NCBI RefSeq assembly: GCF_007992215.1
Contig: NZ_BJZV01000021.1
Span: 17,677-81,676, forward strand
Direction of reading: 5' to 3'
From: Methylobacterium gnaphalii
Lineage (GTDB): Bacteria; Pseudomonadota; Alphaproteobacteria; Rhizobiales; Beijerinckiaceae
DNA: 64,000 bases
Part shown: positions 7,756-17,103 of the stretch, piece by piece
Layout: each line of letters begins with the position of its first letter
Position numbering within the stretch: position 1 is the first letter of the stretch
Notes under the pieces: generated by a model
Seen by the model: the letters and a program-made list of their open reading frames with translations, nothing else
Told to the model about the DNA's origin: nothing
Database searches by the model: none
Translations under genes and position numbers: made by a program

Positions 7756-9546
7756 TTGCTACCCAAACATCACGACCCGGAAATGGCCTCCGTTCTCGGC
7801 GGCTACCGCCGCGCGATCATCGGGCTTGGCCTGATGAGCGGACTCGTCAATATCCTCTATCTCACTGGCTCATTCTTCATGCTGGAGGTCTACGATCGGG
7901 TCATCCCGAGCCGTAGCGTCCCGACCCTGCTTGGATTGGCGATCCTTGCCCTGCTGCTCTATGCGTTCCAGGGTGGCCTCGAGATTCTCAGGGCGCGCGC
8001 GCTCGTTCGAGTCGGCGCGACGCTCGATGAGGCGCTCAGCCCCCGCGTCTTCGACACCGTCGTGCGGGCACCGCTTGTCGGGACCATGCCCGGTGACGGC
8101 CTTCTGCCCGTGCGGGATCTTGATGCGCTGCGCACATTCCTGAGCGGGCCAGCGCCGAGCGCGCTGTTCGATCTGCCGTGGATGCCGCTCTATCTCGGCA
8201 TCTGTTTCCTGTTTCATCCCCTGATCGGCGTTGCGGCCTTGTTCGGGGGCTTTGCGCTCGTTGCCTTGACGATTCTCACCGATCGCATGACCCGCGCACC
8301 CGCGCAGAAGGCGACCGGGTTTGCCGTGCGCCGAAACGCCCTGGCCGAGGCCGGGCAGCGCAACGCCGAAGTGCTGGCCGCGCTCGGCATGCGGGAGGTC
8401 TTCGCGCGCCGCTGGACGAATGCCAGTCGCGACTACCTGCAGACGCAGCAGATCGTGGCCGATGTCGGCAGCGGCCTGGGGGCGGTGTCGAAGGTGTTTC
8501 GCCTCGCGCTCCAGTCCGGCGTCCTGGCCCTGGGAGCCTATCTCGTCATCCAAGGCGAGGCCTCGTCAGGCATCATCATTGCCAGTTCGATTCTCGTCTC
8601 GCGTGCGCTTGCACCGGTCGAACTCGCTATCGCGAACTGGCGCAGCTTCGTGGCTGCGCGGCAGAGCTGGCATCGCCTCGACCACCTCTTCGCGACGCTG
8701 CCTCGGCTGCCGGAGCGGAACACCCTTCCGGCTCCGAGCCAGCGGCTGAGCGTGCAATCCCTGAGCGTCGCTCCCCCATCGGTCCAGCGCGTCGTGCTGC
8801 ACGACGTCAGCATCGAACTCGAAGCCGGCGACTCGCTCGGCATCATCGGACCCAGTGCTTCGGGAAAATCGTCGCTGGCGCGGGCGATCGTCGGCGTTTG
8901 GAGCCCGCTCAGAGGCTATGTCCGTCTCGACGGCGCGTCCCTCGATCAATGGTCGAGCACCGTCCTCGGCCGGCACATCGGCTATCTGCCGCAGGAGGTC
9001 GAGCTGTTCGACGGGACGATCGCCGAGAACATCGCGAGGTTCGACCCGGACGCCACGCCGGAAGCGATCATCAAGGCGGCCCAGGCGGCCGGCTTCCACG
9101 ACGCGATCGTGAATATGCCGGACGGCTACGATTGCACCATCGGCGAGCGGGGCACGCGGCTTTCCGCCGGTCAACGCCAGCGTGTCGGGCTTGCGCGGGC
9201 ACTCTACCGCGATCCGTTTCTCGTCGTCCTGGATGAGCCCAATGCCAACCTGGACGTTGCGGGAGAAAACGCCCTGTCGGCTGCCATGATGAGTGTCCGC
9301 CAGCGCGGCGGAATCGTCATTGTCGTGGCTCACCGCCCGAACGTGCTGTCGACCGTCGACCTGATCCTCGCCTTGTCCGACGGGCGCATCGCGGATTTCG
9401 GCCCCAAAGACGAGGTTCTGCGCCGTCTGCTGCGTCCCGCGCCTGTGCCAGCATCCGACCCCCGGGAGATCAAGCGGACGCCAGTGACCGGGGGCGTGCA
9501 GAAGGAGAGCCACGGCTCGTCGATGATCAGGCAGGTGCGCGCATGA
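7756..9546 (+). CDS. Type I secretion ABC transporter/permease (PrtD family)
   Basis: 596 residues from a TTG start (an ATG at 7783 is the alternative). The N-terminal half has the membrane-spanning exporter domain (about 20-290). The C-terminal ATPase has Walker A GPSASGKS (365-372), signature LSAGQRQRVG, Walker B FLVVLDEP and switch His VVAHRP. There is no C39 peptidase or C39-like domain, matching PrtD/AprD/HasD exporters, which move substrates with uncleaved C-terminal signals. It overlaps the adaptor gene by 4 bp. An outer-membrane TolC partner is not in this window. Confidence 0.95.
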   Translation: MLPKHHDPEMASVLGGYRRAIIGLGLMSGLVNILYLTGSFFMLEVYDRVIPSRSVPTLLGLAILALLLYAFQGGLEILRARALVRVGATLDEALSPRVFDTVVRAPLVGTMPGDGLLPVRDLDALRTFLSGPAPSALFDLPWMPLYLGICFLFHPLIGVAALFGGFALVALTILTDRMTRAPAQKATGFAVRRNALAEAGQRNAEVLAALGMREVFARRWTNASRDYLQTQQIVADVGSGLGAVSKVFRLALQSGVLALGAYLVIQGEASSGIIIASSILVSRALAPVELAIANWRSFVAARQSWHRLDHLFATLPRLPERNTLPAPSQRLSVQSLSVAPPSVQRVVLHDVSIELEAGDSLGIIGPSASGKSSLARAIVGVWSPLRGYVRLDGASLDQWSSTVLGRHIGYLPQEVELFDGTIAENIARFDPDATPEAIIKAAQAAGFHDAIVNMPDGYDCTIGERGTRLSAGQRQRVGLARALYRDPFLVVLDEPNANLDVAGENALSAAMMSVRQRGGIVIVVAHRPNVLSTVDLILALSDGRIADFGPKDEVLRRLLRPAPVPASDPREIKRTPVTGGVQKESHGSSMIRQVRA

Positions 9547-10958
9547 CTTTCGTTCGTCTTCTCGCTTGGAAGCCGGACAGGCGATTGCTGGCCGTGATCG
9601 GGCCGAGGGTCGGCCAGGCTCGCGCCCTCGTGTCGACCCTGATCACGCCGCCGGCCGGCCCGACCAGCGCGCACACCTCGTTGAACCGACAGATTCGCGC
9701 CGCGATGATCCTGGGCGGTGTGTTGGTCTTCGGTATCGGGGGGTGGGCCTGTTTCACCTCGCTCGTCGGCGCCGTGATCGCGCCGGGCCAGATCGTGGTC
9801 CAGTCCGAGGTGAAGAAAGTTCAGCACCCAGTCGGCGGCGTCGTGGGCGCCCTGTTCGCGCGCGAGGGCGATGTCGTCAAAGCCCAGCAGGTGCTGGTAA
9901 GGCTCGACGACACTCAGATCCGCGCCAATCTCGACATCATCGTCAAGTCCATCGACGAGTTGACGGCACGGCGAACGCGGGACGAGGCGGAGCAGCAGGG
10001 TGCCGACCACCTCTCCTTCCCGCCGGAATTTCTGGCACGAGCCAAGACGGATGCGACGGTCGCTCACCTCGTCGAGGGCGAGACCGCGCATTTCAAGATC
10101 CGCCTCGCGACGCGCGAGGGTCAGAAGGCACAGCTGAAAGAGCGGGTCGCGCAGCTGCGTCAGGAGATCGTTGGCCTAGGCAACCAGAGCGGGGCCAAGG
10201 ATCGCGAGATCGCTCTGATTCAGGACGAATTGGTCGGCTTGCGTGAGCTTCGCCAGAAGAACCTCGTGCCCGTCTCACGCGTGACGGCCCTGGAGCGGGA
10301 GGCTGCCCGGCTGGAAGGCGAACGCGGGCAACTCCTGGCATCGACAGCGCAGGCCAAGGGCAAGATTAGCGAGACAGAGCTGCAGATCCTGCAGATCGAG
10401 CAGGACATGCGCTCCGAGGTCGCCAAGGACCTCGCCGAGATCCGCGGCAAGCTGTCGGAAGCCGTCGAGAAGCGCGTCGTCGCCGAGGACCAGCTCCGTC
10501 ACATCGACCTGCGCGCGCCTCAGGACGGCATCGTCCACCAGATGAGCGTTCATACGATCGGCGGCCTCGTGACTCCGAGCGAACCGGTCATGTTGATCGT
10601 GCCGCAGGCGGACACGCTCGCGGTCGACGTGAAGATCCAGCCGCAGGACATCGATCATGTCCATGTCGGCCAGCTGACAGGTCTGCGCTTCTCGGCCTTC
10701 AATCAACGGACGACGCCGGAAGTCCGCGGCTTTGTTGATCGTGTGTCACCCGACGTGACGCAGGACGTGAAAACGGGATCGTCGTTCTACACGGCGCGCA
10801 TCGCGATTCCGGATGCCGAGCGTCAGCGGCTCGGGCGCGTGAGCCTGATTCCCGGAATGCCGGTCGAAACCTTCATTCGAACCGGCAAACGGACGGTCAT
10901 CTCGTACCTGACCAAGCCGCTTGCCGACCAAGTCGCCAAGGCCTGGCGCGAGAACTGA
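9543..10958 (+). CDS. HlyD-family type I secretion periplasmic adaptor (PrtE-like)
   Basis: 471 residues. It has one membrane anchor at about 52-75, then a lipoyl-like half motif (VVQSEVKKVQHPVGGVV), a long alpha-helical hairpin of about 140-330 with heptad-like E/K/Q-rich sequence, the second lipoyl half (LRAPQDGIVHQ) and a beta-barrel domain ending near VSLIPGMPVETFI. Its ATG lies in the ATGA overlap with the exporter stop, indicating translational coupling. It should bridge the inner-membrane exporter and a TolC-type channel. It ends 36 bp before the stop of the convergent LuxR-type gene. Confidence 0.95.
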   Translation: MTFVRLLAWKPDRRLLAVIGPRVGQARALVSTLITPPAGPTSAHTSLNRQIRAAMILGGVLVFGIGGWACFTSLVGAVIAPGQIVVQSEVKKVQHPVGGVVGALFAREGDVVKAQQVLVRLDDTQIRANLDIIVKSIDELTARRTRDEAEQQGADHLSFPPEFLARAKTDATVAHLVEGETAHFKIRLATREGQKAQLKERVAQLRQEIVGLGNQSGAKDREIALIQDELVGLRELRQKNLVPVSRVTALEREAARLEGERGQLLASTAQAKGKISETELQILQIEQDMRSEVAKDLAEIRGKLSEAVEKRVVAEDQLRHIDLRAPQDGIVHQMSVHTIGGLVTPSEPVMLIVPQADTLAVDVKIQPQDIDHVHVGQLTGLRFSAFNQRTTPEVRGFVDRVSPDVTQDVKTGSSFYTARIAIPDAERQRLGRVSLIPGMPVETFIRTGKRTVISYLTKPLADQVAKAWREN

Positions 10959-10994
10959 GATCCTGCCGTCCGCGGCTGGATCGATACGAATGCG

Positions 10995-11861
10995 TCAGAG
11001 CCAGAGGGGTGTGTCCGCACCATTCGAAAGCTTCAGGTGCTGCGGCCCCTTCGCCCCATCCGGATGATCGTCGGTTTGGTCGACGATCTCGCTCGCGTCG
11101 ACCTCCGTGAGGTTGTTGAGAGCCCAGATTGCCGCCTGCGTGCGGTTCTGGACATGAATCTTGCGGAGAATTGCCTTGACGTGAACCTTGACCGTCGCCT
11201 CGGCAATATCGAGCTTCAGCGCGATGATCTTGTTAGCCTCGCCCAGGAGTAGGCACTTCAGGATCGCCAGTTCACGTCCCGAGAGCTGATAGCCCTTGGG
11301 ACTCGTATGAAGCTTGGTTGCTTGCTCGGGCGCGAGTCGTGCGATGTCCGGCTTCTCGGTCGGAATCTTGCCGACGAGAGCACTGAACTGCATGGCTGCC
11401 GCTGGGATCACACGCTCGCCGAGCATCACGAGCTCCAACGACTTCACGAACGTATCGGCGCTGATGCTGCGCAGGAGGATGCCATCGGCTCCGGCCCGCA
11501 GCAGGTCGATGATGTCCTCGGACCTGTAACTCTGTTCGCTGCAGACCACCCGGCAATCGGCGTATGTCGCCTTGAGGCTCCTGATGTCGGCAATGGCGGC
11601 CTCGACGCTGTTTTGCGTGCAGAGCAGCACCAGGCTCGGCGATTTGTAGATGTGGGATGCTGCCGGGAGCTCGGCAACGGTATCGGCTCTAATCACGACC
11701 TGAAAGCGGGTCTGCGCGAGGATGTGATTCAAGCCCTCGCGGAACAGAATATTGGGCTCGACCAGGGCCGTCGGAACGAGTGAGCCTGTTTGCCGACGAC
11801 CGCCGGAGCGAGCCTTTGCGGTCGCCTTACGCTTTTCGATTTTCATCGAACCCCACCTCAA
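10995..11861 (-). CDS. LuxR/NarL-type regulator with degenerate receiver domain
   Basis: 288 residues (ATG at 11846 is an alternative start). The C-terminal LuxR helix-turn-helix (about 195-255) is intact: LSGRELAILKCLLLG, then IAEATVKVHVKAILRKI. Residues about 30-150 align with a NarL-type receiver, but the acidic pair reads VEPN, the phosphoacceptor Asp position reads Cys (LVLLCTQ) and the conserved Lys is Arg (GILLRS). Phosphorelay control is therefore unlikely. No kinase is adjacent. It is divergent from the ExoF-like gene and related to the second LuxR gene at 13985-14758, so it probably controls this polysaccharide/secretion locus. Confidence 0.88.
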   Translation of the reverse strand: MRWGSMKIEKRKATAKARSGGRRQTGSLVPTALVEPNILFREGLNHILAQTRFQVVIRADTVAELPAASHIYKSPSLVLLCTQNSVEAAIADIRSLKATYADCRVVCSEQSYRSEDIIDLLRAGADGILLRSISADTFVKSLELVMLGERVIPAAAMQFSALVGKIPTEKPDIARLAPEQATKLHTSPKGYQLSGRELAILKCLLLGEANKIIALKLDIAEATVKVHVKAILRKIHVQNRTQAAIWALNNLTEVDASEIVDQTDDHPDGAKGPQHLKLSNGADTPLWL

Positions 11862-12348
11862 CGTTCGAGCATTCCTCTGACATGGAGCTTACGTCGCGGG
11901 GATCAGACCCGCTTGTCTCTTGGGGTGGATCTCTCGATCCCAAAAGTACTACCCGGCGAAAAGTCTCAACTGAGACTGTTTTAATCCCTTAATGCCAAGC
12001 TTGAGATTGCATTATGCCCAAACTCTGATGTCTGAACGCGAATTTATCAAGTGATGATGCCGAGCGACGGCGAAAACTTCGGTAGAATGCCTAGTCCGTT
12101 CGATCTGAAGGCAGGCAGATCGGCTCAGCGAACTGGATGGCGAAGGCGAGGTATCGAAGCTGCAGCGATATGGTCGCGGCACGTCCTCGAAGCGGAGAAC
12201 TTCGCACCACGTGAAATCCGAGGGTTGTTCAAGCCCAAAACTTGACGATCTGGATTAGTTCGGAAGCGAATTCCTTTAGTGCCAAAGCCGATGCGTTCGC
12301 CCGAGCACCTTCGGATACCTTCGCTCCCAGCTGAGATATCTTGTCTCG
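11862..12348. other. Divergent control region between LuxR-type and ExoF-like genes
   Basis: 487 bp with no convincing gene; a 64-codon frame at 12051-12245 has no support. It is moderately AT-rich at 11940-12060 and contains the AGTCTCA-AC-TGAGACT palindrome. A looser TTGGG/CCCAA pair at about 11920-11943 carries the half-site ATCCCAA also seen before the beta-helix gene. The length suggests regulated divergent promoters. Confidence 0.6.
11962..11977. promoter_or_regulatory. 16-bp palindrome, candidate LuxR-type operator
   Basis: The arms AGTCTCA (11962-11968) and TGAGACT (11971-11977) are perfect around AC. It lies 101 bp upstream of the LuxR-type start and about 370 bp from the ExoF-like gene. 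NarL/LuxR-type proteins bind short palindromes of this size, so autoregulation is plausible but unproven. Confidence 0.35.
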
Positions 12349-13653
12349 ATGAGAGCGATGAACTGCATGCCCGTCTCAACTCACCGATCTCGTCTGATGT
12401 GGCGAGGCCGTTATCTCGGCCCACTGCTCGCAGCAGTCGGGCTCGTCCATCCGGTTGTCGCGCAGGATGCGAACTATCGCCTCGCACCGGGCGACCGGGT
12501 GGCGGTGTCCGTGTATGGCCAGGCTGACCTGTCTGGAGAATTCGGGGTAGGCGGCGGCGGCAGCCTGTTACTTCCCCTCATCGGCGAAGTCTCCGTAGCA
12601 GCGATGACCTTGCCCGAAGCGCAGAAGACGATTGCCGAGCGCCTTGGAGATGGCTTCCTGCAGCGCCCCGTTGTTAGCCTTCGGATCGCGGAAATGCGAC
12701 CGATCTATGTACTGGGCGACGTCCGTCTGCCGGGCAGCTACCCCTTCCGGTACGGCTCCTCGGTGCTCAGCGGCATTGCGCTCGCCGGTGGCTTCGGCAT
12801 CCCGGAGCAGGCGCAAACCAACCTGCGAACGGAGTTCCTGGCAGCTGATGAACGTGTACGGGTGCTGGAAGCCAACCGCCGATTATACCTGATCCGGCGC
12901 GCAAGGCTCGAGGCCCAGCGGAAGAACCGCAATTCCTTCGAAGCGCCGTTCGATGTGCAGGCGGAAGGAAATATCGACCATATCCTCGCAGAGGAGCGGG
13001 ACATCCTGGCCACCCAACAGGGAGCGTTGGCTCAGGCTATCCAGTCGCTGCAGGCGCAGAAGCCTCGGCTCGAGGCGGAAATCGCCGGCGTGCGGGCGCA
13101 GCGGACGTCCGAGGAGACGCAACTCCAACTCATCCAGGCCCATATCGAGGATTATCAGAAGCTCATGGCGAGCGGTTTGGCCCGCCGCTACCAAGGCATC
13201 GAATTTCAGCGGGAAGAGGCGCGCAACAGGGGATCGATCGCGCGGATGAACTCGGATCTCGCTCGCCTCGATCTTGCTCTCGGTGACCTCGTTTTGCGTA
13301 TCCAGGAGACCAAGGACGCCTACTACCGGAAGGTCATGTCAGAGCTTCAGGAAGTGACCACCCGCCTGGTCGAGAATGAGACGCAGCTTCCTATCGCCCG
13401 TGAGATCCGCGAGTCGAGGACCCAGAGCGGCGGGGCCCTTGCAGCGTTCAGTGGTGCGCCCATCAAGCGGAAGGTCTTCATCACCCGGGTTCACGACAAG
13501 GTTCCCGAGACGTTCGAGGCCTCGGAGAGCACGCTCCTTGCGCCTGGTGACATCGTCGATGTCCGACGCGAACCTGCGAGCCCGAAAGTCCAATCGAGCG
13601 CTGCGGCGCTTGGCGACCAAGCCCCACAGCGCATATCCGACAACCGGCCGTGA
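12349..13653 (+). CDS. Polysaccharide biosynthesis/export protein (ExoF/GumB/Wza-like, SLBB)
   Basis: Up to 434 residues; ATGs at 12358 and 12397 are alternative starts. A signal peptide precedes the likely cleavage VVAQ/DANYRL. The Poly_export domain begins YRLAPGDRVAVSVYG, followed by an SLBB-type segment (RPIYVLGDVRLPGSYPF). A long helical region of about 190-350, rich in Glu/Gln/Arg, resembles ExoF of succinoglycan systems. A second short beta segment ends APGDIVDVRR. The role is transit of exopolysaccharide across the periplasm and outer membrane. No Wzc-like co-polymerase or Wzx/Wzy is present nearby, so the partners are encoded elsewhere. Confidence 0.88.
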   Translation: MRAMNCMPVSTHRSRLMWRGRYLGPLLAAVGLVHPVVAQDANYRLAPGDRVAVSVYGQADLSGEFGVGGGGSLLLPLIGEVSVAAMTLPEAQKTIAERLGDGFLQRPVVSLRIAEMRPIYVLGDVRLPGSYPFRYGSSVLSGIALAGGFGIPEQAQTNLRTEFLAADERVRVLEANRRLYLIRRARLEAQRKNRNSFEAPFDVQAEGNIDHILAEERDILATQQGALAQAIQSLQAQKPRLEAEIAGVRAQRTSEETQLQLIQAHIEDYQKLMASGLARRYQGIEFQREEARNRGSIARMNSDLARLDLALGDLVLRIQETKDAYYRKVMSELQEVTTRLVENETQLPIAREIRESRTQSGGALAAFSGAPIKRKVFITRVHDKVPETFEASESTLLAPGDIVDVRREPASPKVQSSAAALGDQAPQRISDNRP

Positions 13654-13806
13654 GGGAGGCTTCTGCGTTATCCGTGACGCGTTCGGCCACGGAGGAGCAG
13701 TCTCTCGGGTAAGGCTTCAGCGACGCGATCCTGCTCCGCGGGTCGCGTCGTCGCCTCGAACACTCATCTTAGAGCTGCGAAGCGTTCGGGCTGCAATCGC
13801 ATCTCG

Positions 13807-13850
13807 CACACAAGCCTCAGGCAGCTTCCCTGCTGCCTGAGGCTTGTGTG
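13807..13850. terminator. 19-bp perfect hairpin between convergent genes
   Basis: A perfect 19-bp stem (13807-13825 with 13832-13850, loop TTCCCT) lies between the ExoF-like gene (+) and the second LuxR-type gene (-). The symmetry and position fit a bidirectional terminator. The rest of the 331-bp gap (13654-13984) holds nothing recognisable; its last part is AT-rich. Confidence 0.75.
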
Positions 13851-13984
13851 AGAATGACTGGCAAGCCGAGATTCGGGAAGCGATACGAATTCGCTTGCAA
13901 CATACCCCGGTCACAACATGCTATTGCCGCCGATTTATGAAGTATAGCATATTGCCATTTTCGAATTTGCGGCAATTTGTAATT

Positions 13985-14758
13985 TCATACCATAGCATTC
14001 ATTGAGTTGTTTGAAGGATAGTGGGCCAGCGCCCAGATTGCCGCCTGAGTGCGATTGCGAACATTGATCTTCCGCAAGATACCCTTGACATGAATCTTGA
14101 CGGTCGATTCCGCAATATCGAACTGCCGTGCGATCAGCTTGTTGGAAGCGCCGTCCGTCAAGCACTTTAGGATGTCGACCTCTCGGTTGGAGAGTGGCCA
14201 GGATTGAGGCGTAGACGGCGTGCGGTCGCTGTACTCAGCCGACTTGACCGGCTGCCCGCTCGGCTGAGTGACGAAGCGTGATACGAAATCCATCGAAAGG
14301 ACGCCGCTGTCACCGAGCACGACGTCAAGGGCACTGACGAGGGCCCAAGACTTGATCCGATTACAGAGGTACGCGTGCGCCTGAAGCCCAATCGCCGCCT
14401 CGATATGCGCGCTATTATTGGTGTCGACGAAAATGACGATGCGTGCAGCAGGATGAGTAGCCCTCAAGGCTGATACCGTATCCGGCAATTCAGGCTCGAG
14501 CGTCGGATCGGTTATGAGGATCAACTGGGGTTTCCCCGGCAGAGCGAGCTTGGCGTCCTTCAGCGCGGCCGCCTGCGACACATGACGGAAGCCGTGTTGG
14601 TTCAGTACCTGGCGCAAGCCGAGATTGTGGATGTCGGATTGACCGACGATGAGCACGGGAGCGCAGGGCGCACCTTCCGTTCGCGTCGCCGGCAATCCTT
14701 TGAGGCCAGTCTCAGCGCTGGACAATCTACAAGTCGCGTTTTCGAAGCGATTGTGCAT
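13985..14758 (-). CDS. LuxR/NarL-type regulator with degenerate receiver domain (paralogue)
   Basis: 257 residues. The C-terminal LuxR domain (about 190-250) includes [15 protein letters not shown] and [19 protein letters not shown], nearly the same as the gene at 10995, including the shared [10 protein letters not shown]. In the N-terminal receiver-like domain the acidic pair reads VGQSD, the expected phosphoacceptor position is Thr (LILITDP) and the Lys position is Asn (AYLCNR). The adjacent Asp could conceivably substitute. No kinase is nearby. Together with its paralogue it brackets the ExoF-like gene, suggesting joint or antagonistic control. Confidence 0.86.
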   Translation of the reverse strand: MHNRFENATCRLSSAETGLKGLPATRTEGAPCAPVLIVGQSDIHNLGLRQVLNQHGFRHVSQAAALKDAKLALPGKPQLILITDPTLEPELPDTVSALRATHPAARIVIFVDTNNSAHIEAAIGLQAHAYLCNRIKSWALVSALDVVLGDSGVLSMDFVSRFVTQPSGQPVKSAEYSDRTPSTPQSWPLSNREVDILKCLTDGASNKLIARQFDIAESTVKIHVKGILRKINVRNRTQAAIWALAHYPSNNSMNAMV

Positions 14759-16117
14759 GTCAACCTCACAGTGTCAGGAGCCGAGTATCCCTGTTAACAG
14801 AGTCACAAAAACCAGCAGAATGATCCATATTAGTTTTTATACGATTTTTTAATACAATTACCACGCTCGTCCTTCGCCTTTTCCACAAATAATCGCCCGG
14901 TGGTAGGCGCATCAGGCTTAGTCAATAAAGTCTAGAAATTGGCGCCCGGGCCATCATCGATCCCCGGATACTGCTATCCGATAATTCCTGGCGCAAAGGT
15001 AGGCGCCCTAGCAAAACGCTATTATCCGAGAGCTAATCTGGAGAAAAATCAAACTGATCAAATAAAAAATCCGCGTTAAGGCTTCGCGTGGAATGTCACG
15101 CTGTTTCAATGATCCAAATTCAATTTCTTTCGGTCGATATAACGGCCCGAAGTACCAATGGTTGAACCGCCAAGCATCATGCATACACGCATCACATTGC
15201 CGAAATAAATATCCGTTGCTGTGATCGATGGATCCAGATCGCAAGTTCGCAGTATGACGAGTGGTACAGCCTCGACTAACGGCATCGGCGGCAGAGCGGT
15301 CGGCGACACATTTTAGGTAATCACATTGGCTAGCAAAAATTCGGCAGTGAACCTGCACGATCTGAATTGGAGGCCTTGGATCCTGCCGCCAACGGTTCGG
15401 CAGCCTTACAGTTATCCTTCAGTTTGGATCATTCGCCCCGGCTGGGCGCATCCTTCGCTGGTCGATCCTCGCAAGCTTTTACCAGAGGTCGAGGAATCGG
15501 AGCTGTTCTGGACGCCTCATGAGGGTTCGCTCCAACAGGACGAGCTTCGAGGCAGATGGATGGCTGAATTGGGTGGATTGCGTTGAAAGGGCCGAACCGC
15601 AGCGGGTGCGGGATCTGATCGATCCCGCCGCGATCGGGAGCACGGTGATGCCGGGTGCACCATGCATCGCGCAACAGGCGCTCTTCCAGCGGATCGGCGT
15701 GAGGCCTTACGCCCACCACCCACGGTTTGCGCGCGCCAAGCGCTTCGCCGAGCCGTCTGAGCTAAGCTGGCTCTATAGTGCGATAATGGGCTCTTGATCG
15801 ATTACGATTGACGATCAGGGATGGCTTGTCGGTCGCCGAGCCGTGACATTCCGGACTCGTTGCAAGCGCTTCGGCGGTCGCGCACCGATTGGAAGCGAGA
15901 TTGCCAAGTGAGCTCGGTAGCAGAGGCGCGTGAGTGTCAGCCGAGGCGGTGTTCGTCACGCGTGATCGTGGCGGCTCGTTCAGGAACCCTGAGCGGCTGG
16001 CGCGCCGGCCGGCCGCATGAATGATAAAGACCAGTCGTGAACTCTGACGAGAGTGCCGTCTTTCTTCAAACTGACGGCGCGCAGCTCAAGCGCTTGATCG
16101 CATGGCGTACTGCCGGC
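14759..16117. other. Gene-poor, partly AT-rich 1.36-kb region
   Basis: Positions 14800-15350 are clearly AT-richer than the flanks and hold no convincing gene. From about 15480 to 15797 the composition returns to normal. A 92-codon frame at 15519-15797 has gene-like codon use but no recognisable domain; an overlapping 86-codon frame runs 15326-15586. They could be pieces of one broken gene. No transposase, tRNA or repeat was recognised. The base composition suggests acquired or decayed DNA. Confidence 0.5.
14791..14800. promoter_or_regulatory. 10-bp palindrome upstream of the second LuxR-type gene
   Basis: CTGTTAACAG is a perfect palindrome 33 bp upstream of the start of the gene on the minus strand, at the edge of an AT-rich stretch. 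It may be an operator, but a 10-bp palindrome can arise by chance. Confidence 0.2.
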
Positions 16118-16360
16118 CTAAGAGGCCCGCTGAAGCATCGGTTGCACGAGCGCAAGCCGTCTTAACTCAGTTCCAGCATCGTCGCGGATCACGAGTTCCC
16201 AATCAGAAACCCCACTCTCGAACGCGTCTTCTTGTTGAATCTCACGGATCGCATCGATCGCCAACACTGTCGCCTGATTGATATCGCTCGCCTCCGCGCC
16301 AACCAGATCACTGATATGGTCGTGGCTGCTCTCAAGATCGAACCGAAAGCGAGATGGCAT
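16118..16360 (-). CDS. DUF6894-like small protein
   Basis: 80 residues. The layout matches the short DUF6894 proteins that are abundant in Methylobacterium: an N-terminal FRFDLESSHD strand, a central helix with repeated Ala/Ile (INQATVLAIDAIREIQ) and a C-terminal WELVIRDDAGTELRRLAL strand pair. The function of the family is not known to me. It stands alone in a gene-poor region with no obvious operon partner. No signal peptide or membrane segment is present. Confidence 0.65.
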   Translation of the reverse strand: MPSRFRFDLESSHDHISDLVGAEASDINQATVLAIDAIREIQQEDAFESGVSDWELVIRDDAGTELRRLALVQPMLQRAS

Positions 16361-17103
16361 GCGACCTCCGGAAACGAATGACCCTAGCGGCCCTTCAAAG
16401 GCTGAACCTGGACGCCGCCCTGTGCCGAGCGCCCCTGATCATGGTTCGATGCTTTCGCCCGAACAGAATCAAAAATTCAAACCGATCGTCGGAATAGGAC
16501 AAGATCTGTCTTTAGCAAAATTATCATTGAAATGCGCGCTTCCGATTTTCACTTTAATGTGATTTTCGTCAATTTCTGGTTGTTTACCCGTGAGTTAGAC
16601 CATGCTGGAGATTGCGTAGGCAGCATGACGCCATCCTCGCCAGGCGCTGATGACAGTGCCAAAGTCACACGTGACCATGTTTTCTAGCTTCCACATTGGA
16701 GCATGACGTCGCTGATCAATGCCCGCCCAATGATCCGGGCAAACGCCAGTGCAGAGCTGGTTACTGATCGATCAGGTAGCTTGGCTCCCTGCAGTGTCGT
16801 CCGACGCGCCCCGATATCGCGAACCACCAAGCCCTGTGCTGGCTGCCGGAGCGCAGGATCGTTCGATGTGGGCCTGGACGTGTTGTGCAGATGTCGGAGG
16901 TCTCAAGGCGCACCACTGAAGACACCTGCCGCCGGCACGTGGCCGATTGTCGAATACTTTTTTCACTGCTAATTTCTGTCAGTATTCAAGTAAGTGGCTA
17001 TGCCCGCTGACACCGGGAGGGCTTTGCCGTGAAACGGGCTGGCTTCGGAGTGCATTCGCTCAGCATGGCCCTGCGTATCGTCGGCTGGGATCGGTAGGCC
17101 GCC
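16361..17103. other. 743-bp region without a convincing gene
   Basis: Short frames on both strands (for example 16703-16972 and 16947-17240) lack recognisable domains and consistent coding character. Positions 16450-16610 are AT-richer. No hairpin terminator, tRNA or insertion-sequence end was recognised. It may hold promoters for the flanking small genes. Confidence 0.5.

Noticed and set aside
15008..15358. 116-codon frame on the minus strand in the AT-rich gap
   Set aside because: Cys/Arg-rich with no domain or ribosome site.
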